Position numbers and translations under genes: made by a program
Part shown: positions 1 through 9,655 of the stretch, one piece after another
How positions within the stretch are numbered: position 1 is the stretch's first letter
How the letters are laid out: the number at the start of each line of letters is the position of its first letter
Notes under the pieces: model-generated
Seen by the model: the letters and a program-made list of their open reading frames with translations, nothing else
What the model was told of the DNA's origin: nothing
Database searches by the model: none
NCBI GenBank assembly: GCA_963681505.1
Contig: OY811990.1
Span: 5,114,675-5,178,674 of the forward strand
Direction: 5' to 3'
Origin: Eunapius fragilis
Lineage: Eukaryota > Porifera > Demospongiae > Spongillida > Spongillidae
Length of the DNA: 64,000 nt

Positions 1-84
1 GGGGCTCAGGGGGCTCGGGCACCCCCCTCTGTCTCGAGTATGAATATTATTAAATAACATTCACGCGCTTAGTTACCTGCATCT

Positions 85-465
85 CAGTGGTGTATCCAGG
101 GGGAGGGGGGGGGGGGTGCTCCGGGTGCTTGAGCACCCCACTCGGCCATAGGTCCTTCCACATATAAATTCATAACTTTTCGGGCTGCATTTTATAATAA
201 TAGCTGCACGCTTGCGCTGCTTATTGATACCCGTACGTATGAACTCTACTACTATACTATATCCCGGGCCCCCCGATACGCGATCATACCCCCACCCCCC
301 CCCAACTTTCCATATCAGGCCAGAAGCCGACAGCACCTCCCCCCCCCCCCCTGGTTTTTTGTATCGGGCCAAAAACCGACAGCACCTCACCCCCCCCCCC
401 CCCCCCTTCTCATATCGGGCCTGACCTTAAGCACCCCCCTCACTGAAATCCTGGATACGTCACTG
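85..465. mobile_element. hAT-type MITE-like element with G/C tracts
   Basis: The two ends are inverted repeats: CAGTGGTGTATCCAGG at the left, and at the right the reverse complement of CAGTGACGTATCCAGG. CAGTG-xx-GTATCCAGG followed by a run of G is a common end type of non-autonomous hAT elements. Long G/C homopolymers fill the inside (107-116, 294-303, 341-352, 390-406). The 8-bp flanks do not match, so the boundary is inferred from the TIRs alone. No coding capacity is seen. Confidence 0.45.
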
Positions 466-994
466 TCGTAGTTGCTTCTGAATTCCTGGGAGGGCCACTC
501 TGCAGATTTTCTGTGGGGTTCTTGTGGCATAGTTGGGGTTTCATCCTGTAGATGATTTTAAGTTTGGGGTTTTGGTTCATGAGGTTCCAGTTTTCAGTGA
601 CGTACTTTAGGGTTGTGGGTCTGCGATGATCATAGGTGTCTTTGAAGACGATGCGCTGTTTTTGGCATGTATGGATGGGTTTGTGATTTAAAACTTTGTT
701 GACAAGTTTATTGATGGTTTTGCTGTAGTATCCTCTGTCTCTGAAATGATGTTTGAGGGTTTGTAGCTGCTGGGTGGCTGCTTGATGGTCTGAGCAATTA
801 CGGATGACTCTGAGGGCTTCTGCGTAGGTGATAGCTCTTTTTGTGGCTGCAGGGGGGTGGGAATCAGCATGTACATACTGATATGAGCTTGTGGGTTTAG
901 CATAGAGGTTAAACTGTAGAGTGTCTTTGGGGTCCTTGTAGATGGTGAGATCAGAGATAATATATAGAGGGGTTGGAAGCTGGATAATTAACAC
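440..994 (-). mobile_element. Penelope-like reverse transcriptase, C-terminal fragment
   Basis: The minus-strand reading frame has the pattern that follows the RT core in Penelope-like and related retroelements: a KPTSSYQYVHADSHPP stretch, then a block like AEALRVIRNCSD, then FRDRGYYSKTINKLVNKVLN. This is the thumb region (KPTD..QYLH..S.HP....R..A...R...I...) that leads to the GIY-YIG endonuclease in intact elements. No endonuclease is readable here. The first residues are not the element's true start. It is a truncated relic; a separate piece with the YIDD catalytic motif lies at about 2470-2650. Confidence 0.7.
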
Positions 995-1084
995 CTAATT
1001 AACAGGGGCAATGCTGGCTAGGGTATAGAATCCATACAAGTGTACATAAGAACACAACACAAATCTAAGTATTGAGGTTTTTTC

Positions 1085-1907
1085 TTAGTACCTTGGCCTT
1101 CTGCAAGTTCTTCTTCTGGGCTTCTTTGTATCTTTCGATCCATGCAGTGGCTTGTGAAAACCCTCGAATACAAACCCACATGTCGACAACCATGCCCAAC
1201 TTCCCAGCCTGCACCAATCATTGACCATAAGAAGAGAACATATCTTCGCTCTGCTTCAAGTTCATTTTAATCTCACTGCCTGTAAACTCAGTCTCAGGAT
1301 TACTGCTTAGATGACAACGAAGTTCTCTCTCCATGGTAAGCAAGAACTCAAATGTCTTGTTATTGACACATAAGAGTCCTCCACGGTTTATAGCTTGCAG
1401 CCAGTCAGTCGATTCATTTTGTTCTTCCCTTCCATCATCCAGTAGGTCAGGACTGAATTTTTTCTTCAAGATGGTTGCAAACCAGTCGCACTGAATGTTG
1501 ACATTCAAGGTCACTACTACTCTGGGTTCATGGCCACCCTGAATCATCATGTAGCATAACGTAAGTGGGTTGATGGAAGCTATAACCCATGGTGAAGGGA
1601 GAGTTATCTTCAACAGACGAGCACCAAGATACTGAGAAGTTAACAACGTGCTACATGTGAAAGCAAAAAGGGGATAGGAAACTATTGCATTCAACAATCC
1701 TGAAGAGTTGCAATCAGTAGTCCTGGAAGTGCTGGGACAGGCGGTCGGGGACACCACTGAAAGTCCTGAAGACGCATGAATCACCAGCCCTTGCCGCGGA
1801 AGAGATACCACAAGACTAACAGCACCACCCTTGCTGCATTCTGCGGCGTATTTACGATGGAGACCAAGGCGAAATTTTCTTCCCATAGCGCAACTTTGGA
1901 AGAGCAT
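1085..1907 (-). pseudogene. DNA-transposase C-terminal relic
   Basis: A 229-codon minus-strand frame (1218-1907) contains a stretch ending in NRGGL, then a helical segment with ERELR. A second minus-strand frame at about 1085-1215 continues with a VCIRGFSQATAWIERYK block and a basic tail resembling LRKNL. The order NRGGL, helix, then 'IR.F' plus a basic tail is typical of the C-termini of THAP/P-like and hAT-like transposases in invertebrates. The change of frame shows the copy is broken. Which superfamily it belongs to is not settled from sequence alone, and the N-terminal third of the frame may not be coding. Confidence 0.4.
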
Positions 1908-2405
1908 GTAAACCGCAAATACGACGATTTAGTTAGTAGTCAAAATACGCCTAAGCAATACAATCCCCTTCGCTCTTTCGTATTCCCTACTTTTTAAGTG
2001 CTTGATATCTCCACAACTCCCGCAAAAGGTACAGCCAAAGAGGAACCTCAAAATGCTATAACTGTTCATCCGCTCAAGCGGTGACGCTCAAACTATCACT
2101 AAGCAACATAGAATAGAGTATGTAATGTACTAACAGAACAATAAAATACATAGGTAGTGGCGGAAAGCTAAAAAAGGTACACGGGAAAATTTTATTGCTA
2201 AAATGCCATTACAAATGCAAAATGCGAAGCAAATTAGATAGGACAATCGCTCAAAATGTTTTATCCAACTAGTACAAGTGTCAAGCAATACAGAAAAGGT
2301 ATAAAACGTGGAGGAAGTATATACCTACTATGGAAAAGAAACGCTTCTTTCTACCTTGGTGGACTCAAACCGCCCCTTTTGACAAGTTCGGAGGTGTGAT
2401 TCGCA
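1908..2405. other. No gene seen
   Basis: AT-rich sequence between transposon fragments. I see no reading frame, RNA gene or repeat that I can name. Confidence 0.5.
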
Positions 2406-2469
2406 CTAGTACTCATAGTCCGCAGGCATTCCTATAGCATTGAATGGTGCACGTGATGAGTTTCCAATC

Positions 2470-2651
2470 TCTCTATATATTATCTCTGGTGAGATCGAAA
2501 AGTTGGCTTCGCTGTGTGATGTGTGTTTGGTGAAGGTGATGTTTGGATGGAAGTTGTCGAATGCTTCTAGACTGTGGGTCCAGATGATGAATATGTCGTC
2601 GATGTATCTTTTGTAGATGAGGGGGAGAAGAGACACTAGATTTTTCAACAC
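2470..2651 (-). mobile_element. Penelope-like RT core fragment (YIDD)
   Basis: The minus strand reads YKRYIDDIFIIW followed by a segment resembling LEAFDNFHPNITFT. This is the catalytic palm motif of reverse transcriptases (two Asp) in the form used by Penelope-like elements, with the downstream N-x-T-F-T block. About 60 codons survive. On its upstream side the frame is fused directly to the hAT transposase relic at about 2652, so one element has inserted into the other or the two were joined by a deletion. Confidence 0.7.
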
Positions 2652-3425
2652 TCATTGTGGCTGCTCCATCATATCTTTGACCTCTCAAATTTTGTAGAGA
2701 CAGCCCTAGTTCTTCCAAAGTAGATATAATTGCATTGACTCTTGGAAATTTCACAAATGCAACAAAGTCGTCTCTAATATTAAAACTTTTATCAACAAAG
2801 CAAAGACAATGCTCAGCATTGTGACAGCTGACGTCATCAGCAAGAACTGAGAAAAACGTTGCTTCTTTAACCTCTGAAATAATGTTAGTTCTTATTACAT
2901 CGTATCCTATCACACTGATGATTTCATTTTAGAAAGTTCAGTTGCATTCTTTGCCTTGGACTTGTTTAGGTGATCATGCAGCACACTATCATCTTCAGCA
3001 CAGCTCTTTAACAATGCAAGAAATGACCCTGAAGAGGAAAAATGAAATGCAAGAAATGACCCTGAAGAGGAAAACCTTGCCTGGCTAAAAACAAAATGGC
3101 ACGCACAATTTGATGAAGAATGTGCTTGTTTTTCTCCATCTGAGCTTGCACAGTAGTGTTCATCATTACATCAATTCTTGATGATGGATTTTCGATAGAT
3201 GTCTTCAAAGTATCAGCTGATAAAAGAGAGTCGCGATGATAAAATTGTTAGAATGTTTAGTCAGAGCATTGCTAAATTTTACCCCATTGGAAAAGGCCTA
3301 TTCACTAACACCCCTTTGTCTTTCCGATCACCATCAGGGAGAAAAACAGCACATGGACCACAAAACATTCAATTTTCAGACTGTATCTTAACCAAGGGTA
3401 TTTTTTCAACCAGCCAACGTTAAAC
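2652..3425 (-). pseudogene. hAT transposase relic, TTF zinc finger/DUF4371 type
   Basis: Reading the minus strand from about 3425 downwards gives the recognisable order of a ZMYM1-like (DUF4371) hAT transposase. First comes a TTF-type finger (RWLVEKIPWLRYS, then FCGPCAVFLPDG in a shifted frame). Next is a helix ending in an ARQGFPLQGH block (about 3050-3200), then a helix with LHDHLNKSK (about 2950-3000). Last is FFSVLADDVS...LRGQRYDGAATMS (about 2655-2850), equivalent to the DE(T/S)D and RGQGYDGA motifs. Several frameshifts and stops break it. A 26-33-bp stretch at 3017-3075 is duplicated in tandem. It ends abruptly at the Penelope fragment, so the catalytic C-terminal half is missing. Confidence 0.75.
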
Positions 3426-3512
3426 CTGCAGTGGGACCCATGAGAAAAAGTTGTAGGAAATGTGGTGGGTGAAAGAGTAGAGAAAATCTTTCAGCATTTA
3501 AAGGTTTCCTAT

Positions 3513-3912
3513 TTATAGGTCAGTGGCAGTTCAATCGCTATCTTTGTTTTAGCTTTGCACTCATCTGAGTACGTTTCCACACGTCTTTCACACACTTTAA
3601 GAGTATTATTACTTTTTTTGACATTCTCTCTAATATCGTTGGCGAGAAATATCCTGAGTTCACCTTGCTTCTTGTTCTGTTTCGCTTTTTAGCGAGGGAT
3701 CTTATCCATATGTTATAGGTCAGTGGCAGTTCAATCGCTATCTTTGTTTTAGCTTTGCACTCATCTGAGTACGTTTCCACACGTCTTTCACACACTTTAA
3801 GAGTATTATTACTTTTTTTGACATTCTCTCTAATATCGTTGGCGAGAAATATCCTGAGTTCACCTTGCTTCTTGTTCTGTTTCGCTTTTTAGCGAGGGAT
3901 CTTATCCATATG
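3513..3912. repeat. Exact 200-bp tandem duplication
   Basis: Positions 3513-3712 and 3713-3912 appear identical base for base on reading; both begin TTATAGGTCAGTGGCAG and end CTTATCCATATG. The unit contains part of a minus-strand reading frame, so the duplication puts the second copy in a shifted frame (200 is not a multiple of 3). It is either very recent or an assembly artefact. Confidence 0.9.
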
Positions 3913-4191
3913 ATCTACAAGTTCTTGGAGCACTTCATTCTCCATTTCAAGGGCTAGTTCCATCCTGTTGGCTGCATATGCAGTATCCAACAATGTCCAC
4001 TGCTCCTCCATTTCTGGAAGAATGTAGGCCTGGTGGAATTTGACAGGTTGCGGTGCGAACGCACTGGAGGATCGGCCTAATTGGCCAAATTGCGCAAATT
4101 CACAAATCGAGCAGAACACATCTCTGCCGCACAGATCTTGTTCTCTAAAAGCAGCTTGTGTCTCTAGCACCAATGCACTGTAGATATTCAT
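3889..4191 (-). CDS. Unrecognised helical reading frame, partial
   Basis: A 100-codon minus-strand frame starting at an ATG at 4191. It has a cysteine cluster (CGRDVFCSIC, about residues 21-30) followed by predicted helices rich in Glu and Leu (EMEEQWTLLD, ALEMENEVLQELVDHMDK). The frame stops just inside the 200-bp duplication, and past the stop the same frame continues with lysine-rich helix, so the end may be a decayed stop. I do not recognise the family. The neighbours are transposon relics, so a mobile-element origin is possible. Confidence 0.35.
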   Translation of the reverse strand: MNIYSALVLETQAAFREQDLCGRDVFCSICEFAQFGQLGRSSSAFAPQPVKFHQAYILPEMEEQWTLLDTAYAANRMELALEMENEVLQELVDHMDKIPR

Positions 4192-4372
4192 GCTGTGTGG
4201 GACAAAGACCCTGATATGTCTCTCCCTTGAAGTTTCTGATCTGAGGCCTGTGCTCGTTCCAGTCTAATTTTTTTGGCCTCTTCTGTGGTGGACTTTCTGA
4301 TTTGGATTATGTTTTTCATTTATAATCTCTAGTGGGCTGTTGCTACGCTTATGATGTTTTTCTTTTCATAGT

Positions 4373-5051
4373 TTAGTGGTTGTTATCTTGAACACATAAA
4401 ACACTGCACTTGATGCCCTTCAAGAAGTCATCAAGTCCTAATACTCGCATGGTCTCAGTATATCCACGCTCAGCTCAACATCTAGGGCATGACTTAGTGA
4501 GGGCTTCCGGTCCTGAGTACCATCGGTTGATGCATTCCTTGCACCCAGGATACTTTTGCAGTACCGTGCCAATAAGATCGGGGGGTTCATTGGAGATGCT
4601 GCACAAATGCAGCACTTACACTTATCCCGCAATAGAACCTGCATGCCGAATGGAATCTTTGATTTCTTTGATAGTGCAAGGATTGCCTCTGTTCTAGTGT
4701 TTATGGTAGCAATATCTTCTGGATCACCACCTCCTCCTGGGAAGACTTTGACCGCTTCGTTCCACGATCAGGGGTTATAGTGGTTACCTGTGACATCAAG
4801 ACAATATTTCAGTGTCTTGCCAGCGCATAGCACACATATTCGGGAACAGCGTAAAACTTCCTGGAGCTGACTTTCAGAACTTAAAGCCTGGTTAGGCAGT
4901 GCCAGGAATACAGGCACTGCTACTTCAATCTTCACTTTCCACATGATTTTGCTGTCCACCATTATTCCTCCAGACTTGCCCCCTGACATCACCACTATCA
5001 TTGGCTGAAGAATGCCTTTTGATTCAATTTCTTCCACACTTTCTGTTGCCT
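4373..5051 (-). pseudogene. RING-like zinc-finger protein, broken copy
   Basis: Reading the minus strand from an acceptor-like site (ACTCTATAG before 5051), a frame runs EEIESKGILQPM... to about 4770. It then passes a TGA and continues in frame to a cysteine block CKCCIC. After a one-base frameshift it reads YPGCKECINRWY and later CPRC, followed by another TGA, the segment TMRVLGLDDFLKG, and a stop at 4373-4375. The cysteine spacing CxxC ... GCxxC ... CPxC resembles a degenerate RING finger with its 'C..CI..W' core. Two in-frame stops and one frameshift make this copy non-functional. The parent protein is not identified. Confidence 0.5.
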
Positions 5052-5431
5052 ATAGAGTAAAAGCTAATTATACGAACATCCGAAACTTACATGACATACA
5101 ACATCCTTTTAAAATCAGCGGAAGAATGCCAATCAGGTACCATGTAATCCAGAAGAATTAATCCCAAGACGTGTTGATCTAAAAATAAAATACTTTTGTG
5201 TAAGCATCATGATGTATTTAACAGTTTAGTATGTATAATTTTATCAATGCACAAACTCAAGCAAGACAAGATTACGTATGCAATACATCGCTTTCTTAGG
5301 TTAGCATGCATACTTTGATGATGCGGAGGGTTGAGTGATTAGGGGTGAGTTATGTTCGGCTTGTCTACATCACCCCAGCTGGAATAACTGAAGGCACATT
5401 TAACTAGAGAGAGAGCTTATACAGATGTTTC
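5052..5431. other. No gene seen
   Basis: AT-rich non-coding sequence with no repeat or reading frame that I can support. Confidence 0.5.
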
Positions 5432-5732
5432 AAACAAGTAAATAAAAACCTTCTCTAACGAGAAAGTTGGTGGGCATATAGAATTGACAATGTTGGTGTA
5501 AAAAGCACGGAAACAAGTGTGACAGAAATGTTACTGGAAAATTGAAATAGGCCTATATTTAGCCCAATCACATTTAGGCAGCGCACGCCTGAGAAAATGG
5601 GCTAAATATAGGCCTATTTCAATTTTCCAGTAACATTTCTGTCACACTTGTTTCCGTGCTTTTTACACCAACATTGTCAATCCTATATGCCCACCAACTT
5701 TCTCGTTAGAGAAGGTTTTTATTTACTTGTTT
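5432..5732. mobile_element. Foldback MITE, copy A
   Basis: A near-perfect palindrome: arms 5432-5566 and 5598-5732 (135 bp each) around a 31-bp loop. The ends read AAACAAGTAAATAAAAACC and its complement. There is no coding capacity, so it is a foldback-type non-autonomous DNA transposon. A diverged copy with the same internal order lies at 39113-39395, which confirms a mobile family. No clear target-site duplication is visible. Confidence 0.85.
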
Positions 5733-5818
5733 CATAAGTTTTTTTTTCTCCGTGTCAACGAAGCTTCATAACTGTAATGTGATGAGGAACGATGTGCAAT
5801 GGACAAAATGTCTATACC

Positions 5819-6397
5819 TTACGAACGCTTTGTGCATTGCCCCGACCACAAGTTACTATATAACTTTAATAAATACGTATGTAAAATTAATGTTACAATA
5901 ACAATAAAATTAATAGTGATAAGTGTAGTTGTTTTTGATAAAATAAATAGTTTTGCCGCCTCCTCTTCCTCTTCTTCTTCTCCCCCCCCCCCCCCCCCGG
6001 GGTAAGGCCATGCGGGTGGCGGGAGCAGTAATAAAGGCGGGGGCAGCATTGGGGGGAGCATCAGCGGGGGTAACGCTGCAGGCGGTGGGTCCAGCGCTGC
6101 TGCAGGCGGTGGCCGCGCTTCTGCTGGCGGTGGCGGAGGGTCCAGCGCTGCTGCAGGCGGTGGCGGGGCTTCTGCTGGCGGTGGCCGTGGGTCCAGCGCT
6201 GCTGCAGGCGGCGGCGGCACTTCTGCTGGTGGTGGCCGTGGGTCCAGCGCTGCTGCAGGCGGTGGCGGGGCTTCTGCTGGTGGTGCCCGTGGGTCCAGCG
6301 CTGCTGCAGGCGGCGGCGGCACTTCTGCTGGCGGTGGCGGATCTTGGACATCCTCGTCAAAGAAGTCTGTCCCTATAATTAAGTTGTCTTCAGCCAT
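5819..6397 (-). CDS. Proline/alanine-rich repeat protein, hypothetical
   Basis: A 192-codon minus-strand frame starts at an ATG with good context (AGATGGCT) at 6397. The first 19 residues are acidic (MAEDNLIIGTDFFDEDVQD). Then come five to six copies of a 16-residue unit of the form PPPAExPPPPAAALDPR, a proline/leucine stretch, a Gly run, a Glu run, and a hydrophobic C-terminal segment of about 20 residues that could span a membrane. The repeat is a 48-bp minisatellite (about 6060-6350) whose copies differ mainly at GCG/GTG codons. The reverse strand is also open, as expected for such GC-rich repeats, so coding status is uncertain. Confidence 0.35.
   Translation of the reverse strand: MAEDNLIIGTDFFDEDVQDPPPPAEVPPPPAAALDPRAPPAEAPPPPAAALDPRPPPAEVPPPPAAALDPRPPPAEAPPPPAAALDPPPPPAEARPPPAAALDPPPAALPPLMLPPMLPPPLLLLPPPAWPYPGGGGGGEEEEEEEAAKLFILSKTTTLITINFIVIVTLILHTYLLKLYSNLWSGQCTKRS
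6060..6350. repeat. 48-bp GC-rich minisatellite
   Basis: Five to six tandem copies built around GGTCCAGCGCTGCTGCAGGC, far richer in GC than its surroundings. The period is a multiple of 3, so it keeps a reading frame open on both strands. Confidence 0.8.
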
Positions 6398-6600
6398 CTA
6401 TGTGGCAGACAGATTATTGAAACAACTCGCAAAATATAGTATTTATTTACCTTTGATGAATTTTTTCAAGAGAGAAATGTGCTGTTCTGCGGGTCATTGG
6501 TTTATACACATGTACAGCCATGTGTTCTAGCTGTGCTATAATTCTATTGGCCCAATTTCATCCGTCCATTCACTGATTGGTCGTTTATTCATGCATGACA

Positions 6601-7306
6601 TCACATTCTGAGTGGGAGGAGTGAAGTGTGTGTGTGTAGGTGTGCTAAAATTCTGATCAATAAACCCAGCTGATCAATAAACCCAGAATGTGATTTCAAA
6701 GTGACATCATAATGAACATGACCACACCCTGAATCAAGAGCATCGAGCCCAGCTCTGAGGTCTTCAATGGACTTTTGGAACAGTGAATTTGTTTTTAACA
6801 CTATTGCTACTTCTTCACTAGTGAGCTTGCGACACTCATTTGTACATTTCCATTTCAAAGGGCGCATGGTGACCTTATCCCTGTCCTTTATCTCCTCTGC
6901 CACTACACACCTACCATTGAGGTCTACTGGAATGGCTCCATGCTGTTTTCTGTGAGTGTACGAATTATCAAAGAAGTAAGGCTCAGCCCCAGCAGTATGA
7001 AACCTATGCCCGACTAAAATATCACTCTCTTGCAACTTCTTTGCATTAACCTTACGGATAGTTTTTAGCAGTGACCCTGCCTGTGATCTTCGTACACTTA
7101 TTGCTTTAGCAAGTAATGCATCTGCACTAATCTTACTTACTGCTGCACGGGCAGATCTTATAACAACCTTTTGAGCTAGCAATGGATGGCTATTGCAGAA
7201 AGCATTGTTTACATCACTCAGAAGCTCACTATCCCTAAGAATTGCTTTTTCAAGACTCACTCCATACTCTGCTAGTGTGCGAGAGTTGGGCTCAAACAGG
7301 GAGTAA
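6601..7306 (-). CDS. C-terminal exon of repeat-protein gene (unknown family)
   Basis: The minus-strand frame is open from an acceptor-like site (CTCCCATATAG, exon start 7306) to a stop at 6601. It encodes a mostly helical segment of about 235 residues with a cysteine/histidine cluster near its end (KWKCTNECRKL, later LDSGCGHVHYD). A C-terminal block of the type 'L...LDxGCxHxHY' closes a large uncharacterised protein family in sponges and cnidarians whose N-termini carry lysine-rich 'YKADPEKK' repeats. Such repeats are encoded just upstream at 7880-8441, so I infer one gene with at least one unplaced exon between them. No catalytic motif is seen. A mobile-element origin is possible. Confidence 0.45.
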
Positions 7307-7433
7307 CTATATGGGAGAAGATAGGGTTGCAGTACTTTTATTTTACCACACATTATGCCTTATCATGTATCAAAACATTTTACCAACTGCGCATAACGTG
7401 AATTATTTTATTTCATACAACTCAATTTCTGTA

Positions 7434-7830
7434 CACACATGTGTAGTGGACCTTTAAAACAACGTGAGAGACACAAATTACCTTTTGTACCCTTTACATG
7501 TACATGGGGAACTTTTACTTGTGGGAAGCCTTACTGTACATCTGATAATCGGCTGCATGCAAGGGTTGGATGCGCATGACAGACTTGTTAATTAAATTTC
7601 TGAAAATGCAATTACAGTAGTACACACATGTGTATAGTCCTTTATTGCACATCACATTTACAATGTAACAGACACAGATGCATGTACATGTACAAATAAC
7701 CTTTTGTACAAACATTGACCTTTACCAGGGAACATCCCGTGTAGGAAGCCATACTGTACATCTGATAATATGTCATGCAGGCATACAAGAGTGTTAATGT
7801 GTGCATGACAGGAAGCCATGAGCCACGTGC
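7434..7830. repeat. Diverged tandem duplication of about 190 bp
   Basis: The segments at about 7434-7585 and 7622-7815 share, in the same order, ACACACATGTGTA, CCTTTTGTAC, GGGAAC, TACTGTACATCTGATAAT and GCATGACAG, with many differences in between. It lies between two exons of the same probable gene and so is a duplicated intronic block, or a duplicated exon, of that gene. Confidence 0.6.
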
Positions 7831-7879
7831 ATAGCAGCCCTTAGATTTTAAATGGTACATACAGCATGCTATAACATAC

Positions 7880-8441
7880 CTTTGGGTGGTAGACCCTTCC
7901 AATACCGACTCATTCTAGCTGCCTTAATGGTAGCTGAATTACCCCTGTATATCCGCCTTTTAGCAGCACGGTTCTCCTCGACGCGCTCTTGATATCGCTG
8001 CCTTTTAACAGCACGGTTCTCCTCGAGGTCCTCTCCATATCGCTGCCTTTTAGCAGCACGGTTCTCCTCGAGGTCCTCTCCATATCGCTGCCTTTTAGCA
8101 GCACGCTTAGGTTCAATATTTGCGATGTAGCTCTCGCGTACAGAGGCCTTCTTTTTTTCAGGATCGGCCTTGTAGCTCTCGCGTACAGAGGCCTTCTTTT
8201 TTTCAGGATCGGCCTTGTAGCTCTCGCGTACAGAGGCCTTCTTTTTTTCAGGATCGGCCTTGTAGCTCTCGCGTACAGAGGCCTTCTTTTTTTCAGGATC
8301 GGCCTTGTAGCTCTCGCGTACAGAGGCCTTTTTTTCAGGGTCGGCCTTGTAGCGCTCTTGGGCTTTAGCCTTGTTCTCTTCTTGCTTTTGGAGGTATTCC
8401 GCTCGTTGCTTCGTTCTCTTCTTTCGATTACGCGAAGGCAT
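7880..8441 (-). CDS. Lysine/arginine-rich repeat protein, first exon
   Basis: The ATG at 8441 opens a frame that ends at a strong 5' splice site (CCAAAG|GTATGT, exon end 7880). The product starts MPSRNRKKRTKQRAEY and then carries tandem 15-residue units of the form ESYKADPEKKKASVR (five copies), followed by three or four of RAAKRQRYGEDLEEN. It is highly basic and predicted fully helical. At DNA level four of the 45-bp units (about 8119-8340) are almost identical, so the array expanded recently. The family is known from invertebrate genomes only as uncharacterised proteins, some attached to transposon helicases. It probably continues into the exon at 6601-7306. Confidence 0.55.
8119..8345. repeat. 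45-bp coding minisatellite
   Basis: Near-identical tandem units of 45 bp (about five) inside the exon at 7880-8441; the last unit is 3-6 bp shorter but stays in frame. Confidence 0.85.
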
Positions 8442-9655
8442 TTTTAGAAAAACAACTTCACTAGCCAAAATAAGTAACGACTAAACTGACACCAAAATAA
8501 ATTTTGTGCCTGTTGGAGTATTTATACTGCCTAAAATTATCCATACTCCTGTATTTAGAACAAAGTAAAATACCCATACCGTATATAGTACTTTTTCGTT
8601 GTAGCTTCTTTATTACCTTAAGGGGCACCGCGCCGGTAAATTCTGAAGCGATTGGTACTATCGCCGTTCTTTAAAACCATTCCTAGCGTGAGTTATACTT
8701 GACGGAGAAGAAGACGACGACGACCAACAATTTTTTTGGGCATGGGCACGAGAAACAGGTTCTTAGTTGGTCTAGAAACGCATAGTTTTATGACATGAAA
8801 CTAGCACCAAAACGTAGATCTTGGTGTTGTCGTTCGATTGCTGCAAAGAGAAAAGCTATCCGTTTCTTCGTTGTCCCTCGCGACGCAACTGAAAATTTTT
8901 AATGACATTCATGACTCCTCAATCAATCCTATATTGAACCTGCTGACGCAGGTTCAGATAGAAACTGTACACTGTTTTGTCCGCCGACACTAGCATCATC
9001 CAGGGCTCGACACTAAGACCACTAGGAAGATTGTAGGTCTGATCCTTTGAAGGTGGTGGGAGGTGTAAAGGATTTATTTGCCTGCAAATTTGTGCATATG
9101 GTCCTTTGGCTTTAGTCAGTTATTTCTGCGTTAATTTTCTCCAGAAGCTGAACCCCAATTTTCTCGCGTAGTGCTTTCTCAACATAGTCTCAATCGAGCA
9201 GCATCGTGCTCCTCCGAGTTGAGAATCTGGACAGTCTGGGCAATAATTGCAGTGGTTGAAGCATGGTGCCCACCACGGATGTGTTTCTTTCTAATGAGTT
9301 GCCATGTTTTGGTACCATGTAAGATATCTGCTTCACAGGTCGAGTCACAACTGTTTATTCAGCCTCGCTGTGGTTTTGCTAGATAGTGGATGGGAATAGT
9401 GGGAATCTCCTTGATCTAGATAATGAGGCATTTGGCTACCTTAAGATAGTCATTGTTACTCCAGCCATTTACCTGCACTTGGTTGAATTTCTTCACTTTG
9501 ACATTCAGAGCACTTCCAAGGGAACTGACCTCGGTTGACAAGTACTTAATTAAACTATCCCTTACTCTTCCTCACTATAGGTTGCAAGAATTTCAGTGTC
9601 ATGTGTCCTCCACACTGATGTCACTGCGTACCACATAACTGAAGTTTGGGCGTTC
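8442..9655. other. No gene seen
   Basis: Non-coding as far as I can read it. Short frames on either strand show no recognisable motif. A perfect small hairpin, GAACCTGC-TGAC-GCAGGTTC, sits at about 8937-8956. Confidence 0.4.
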
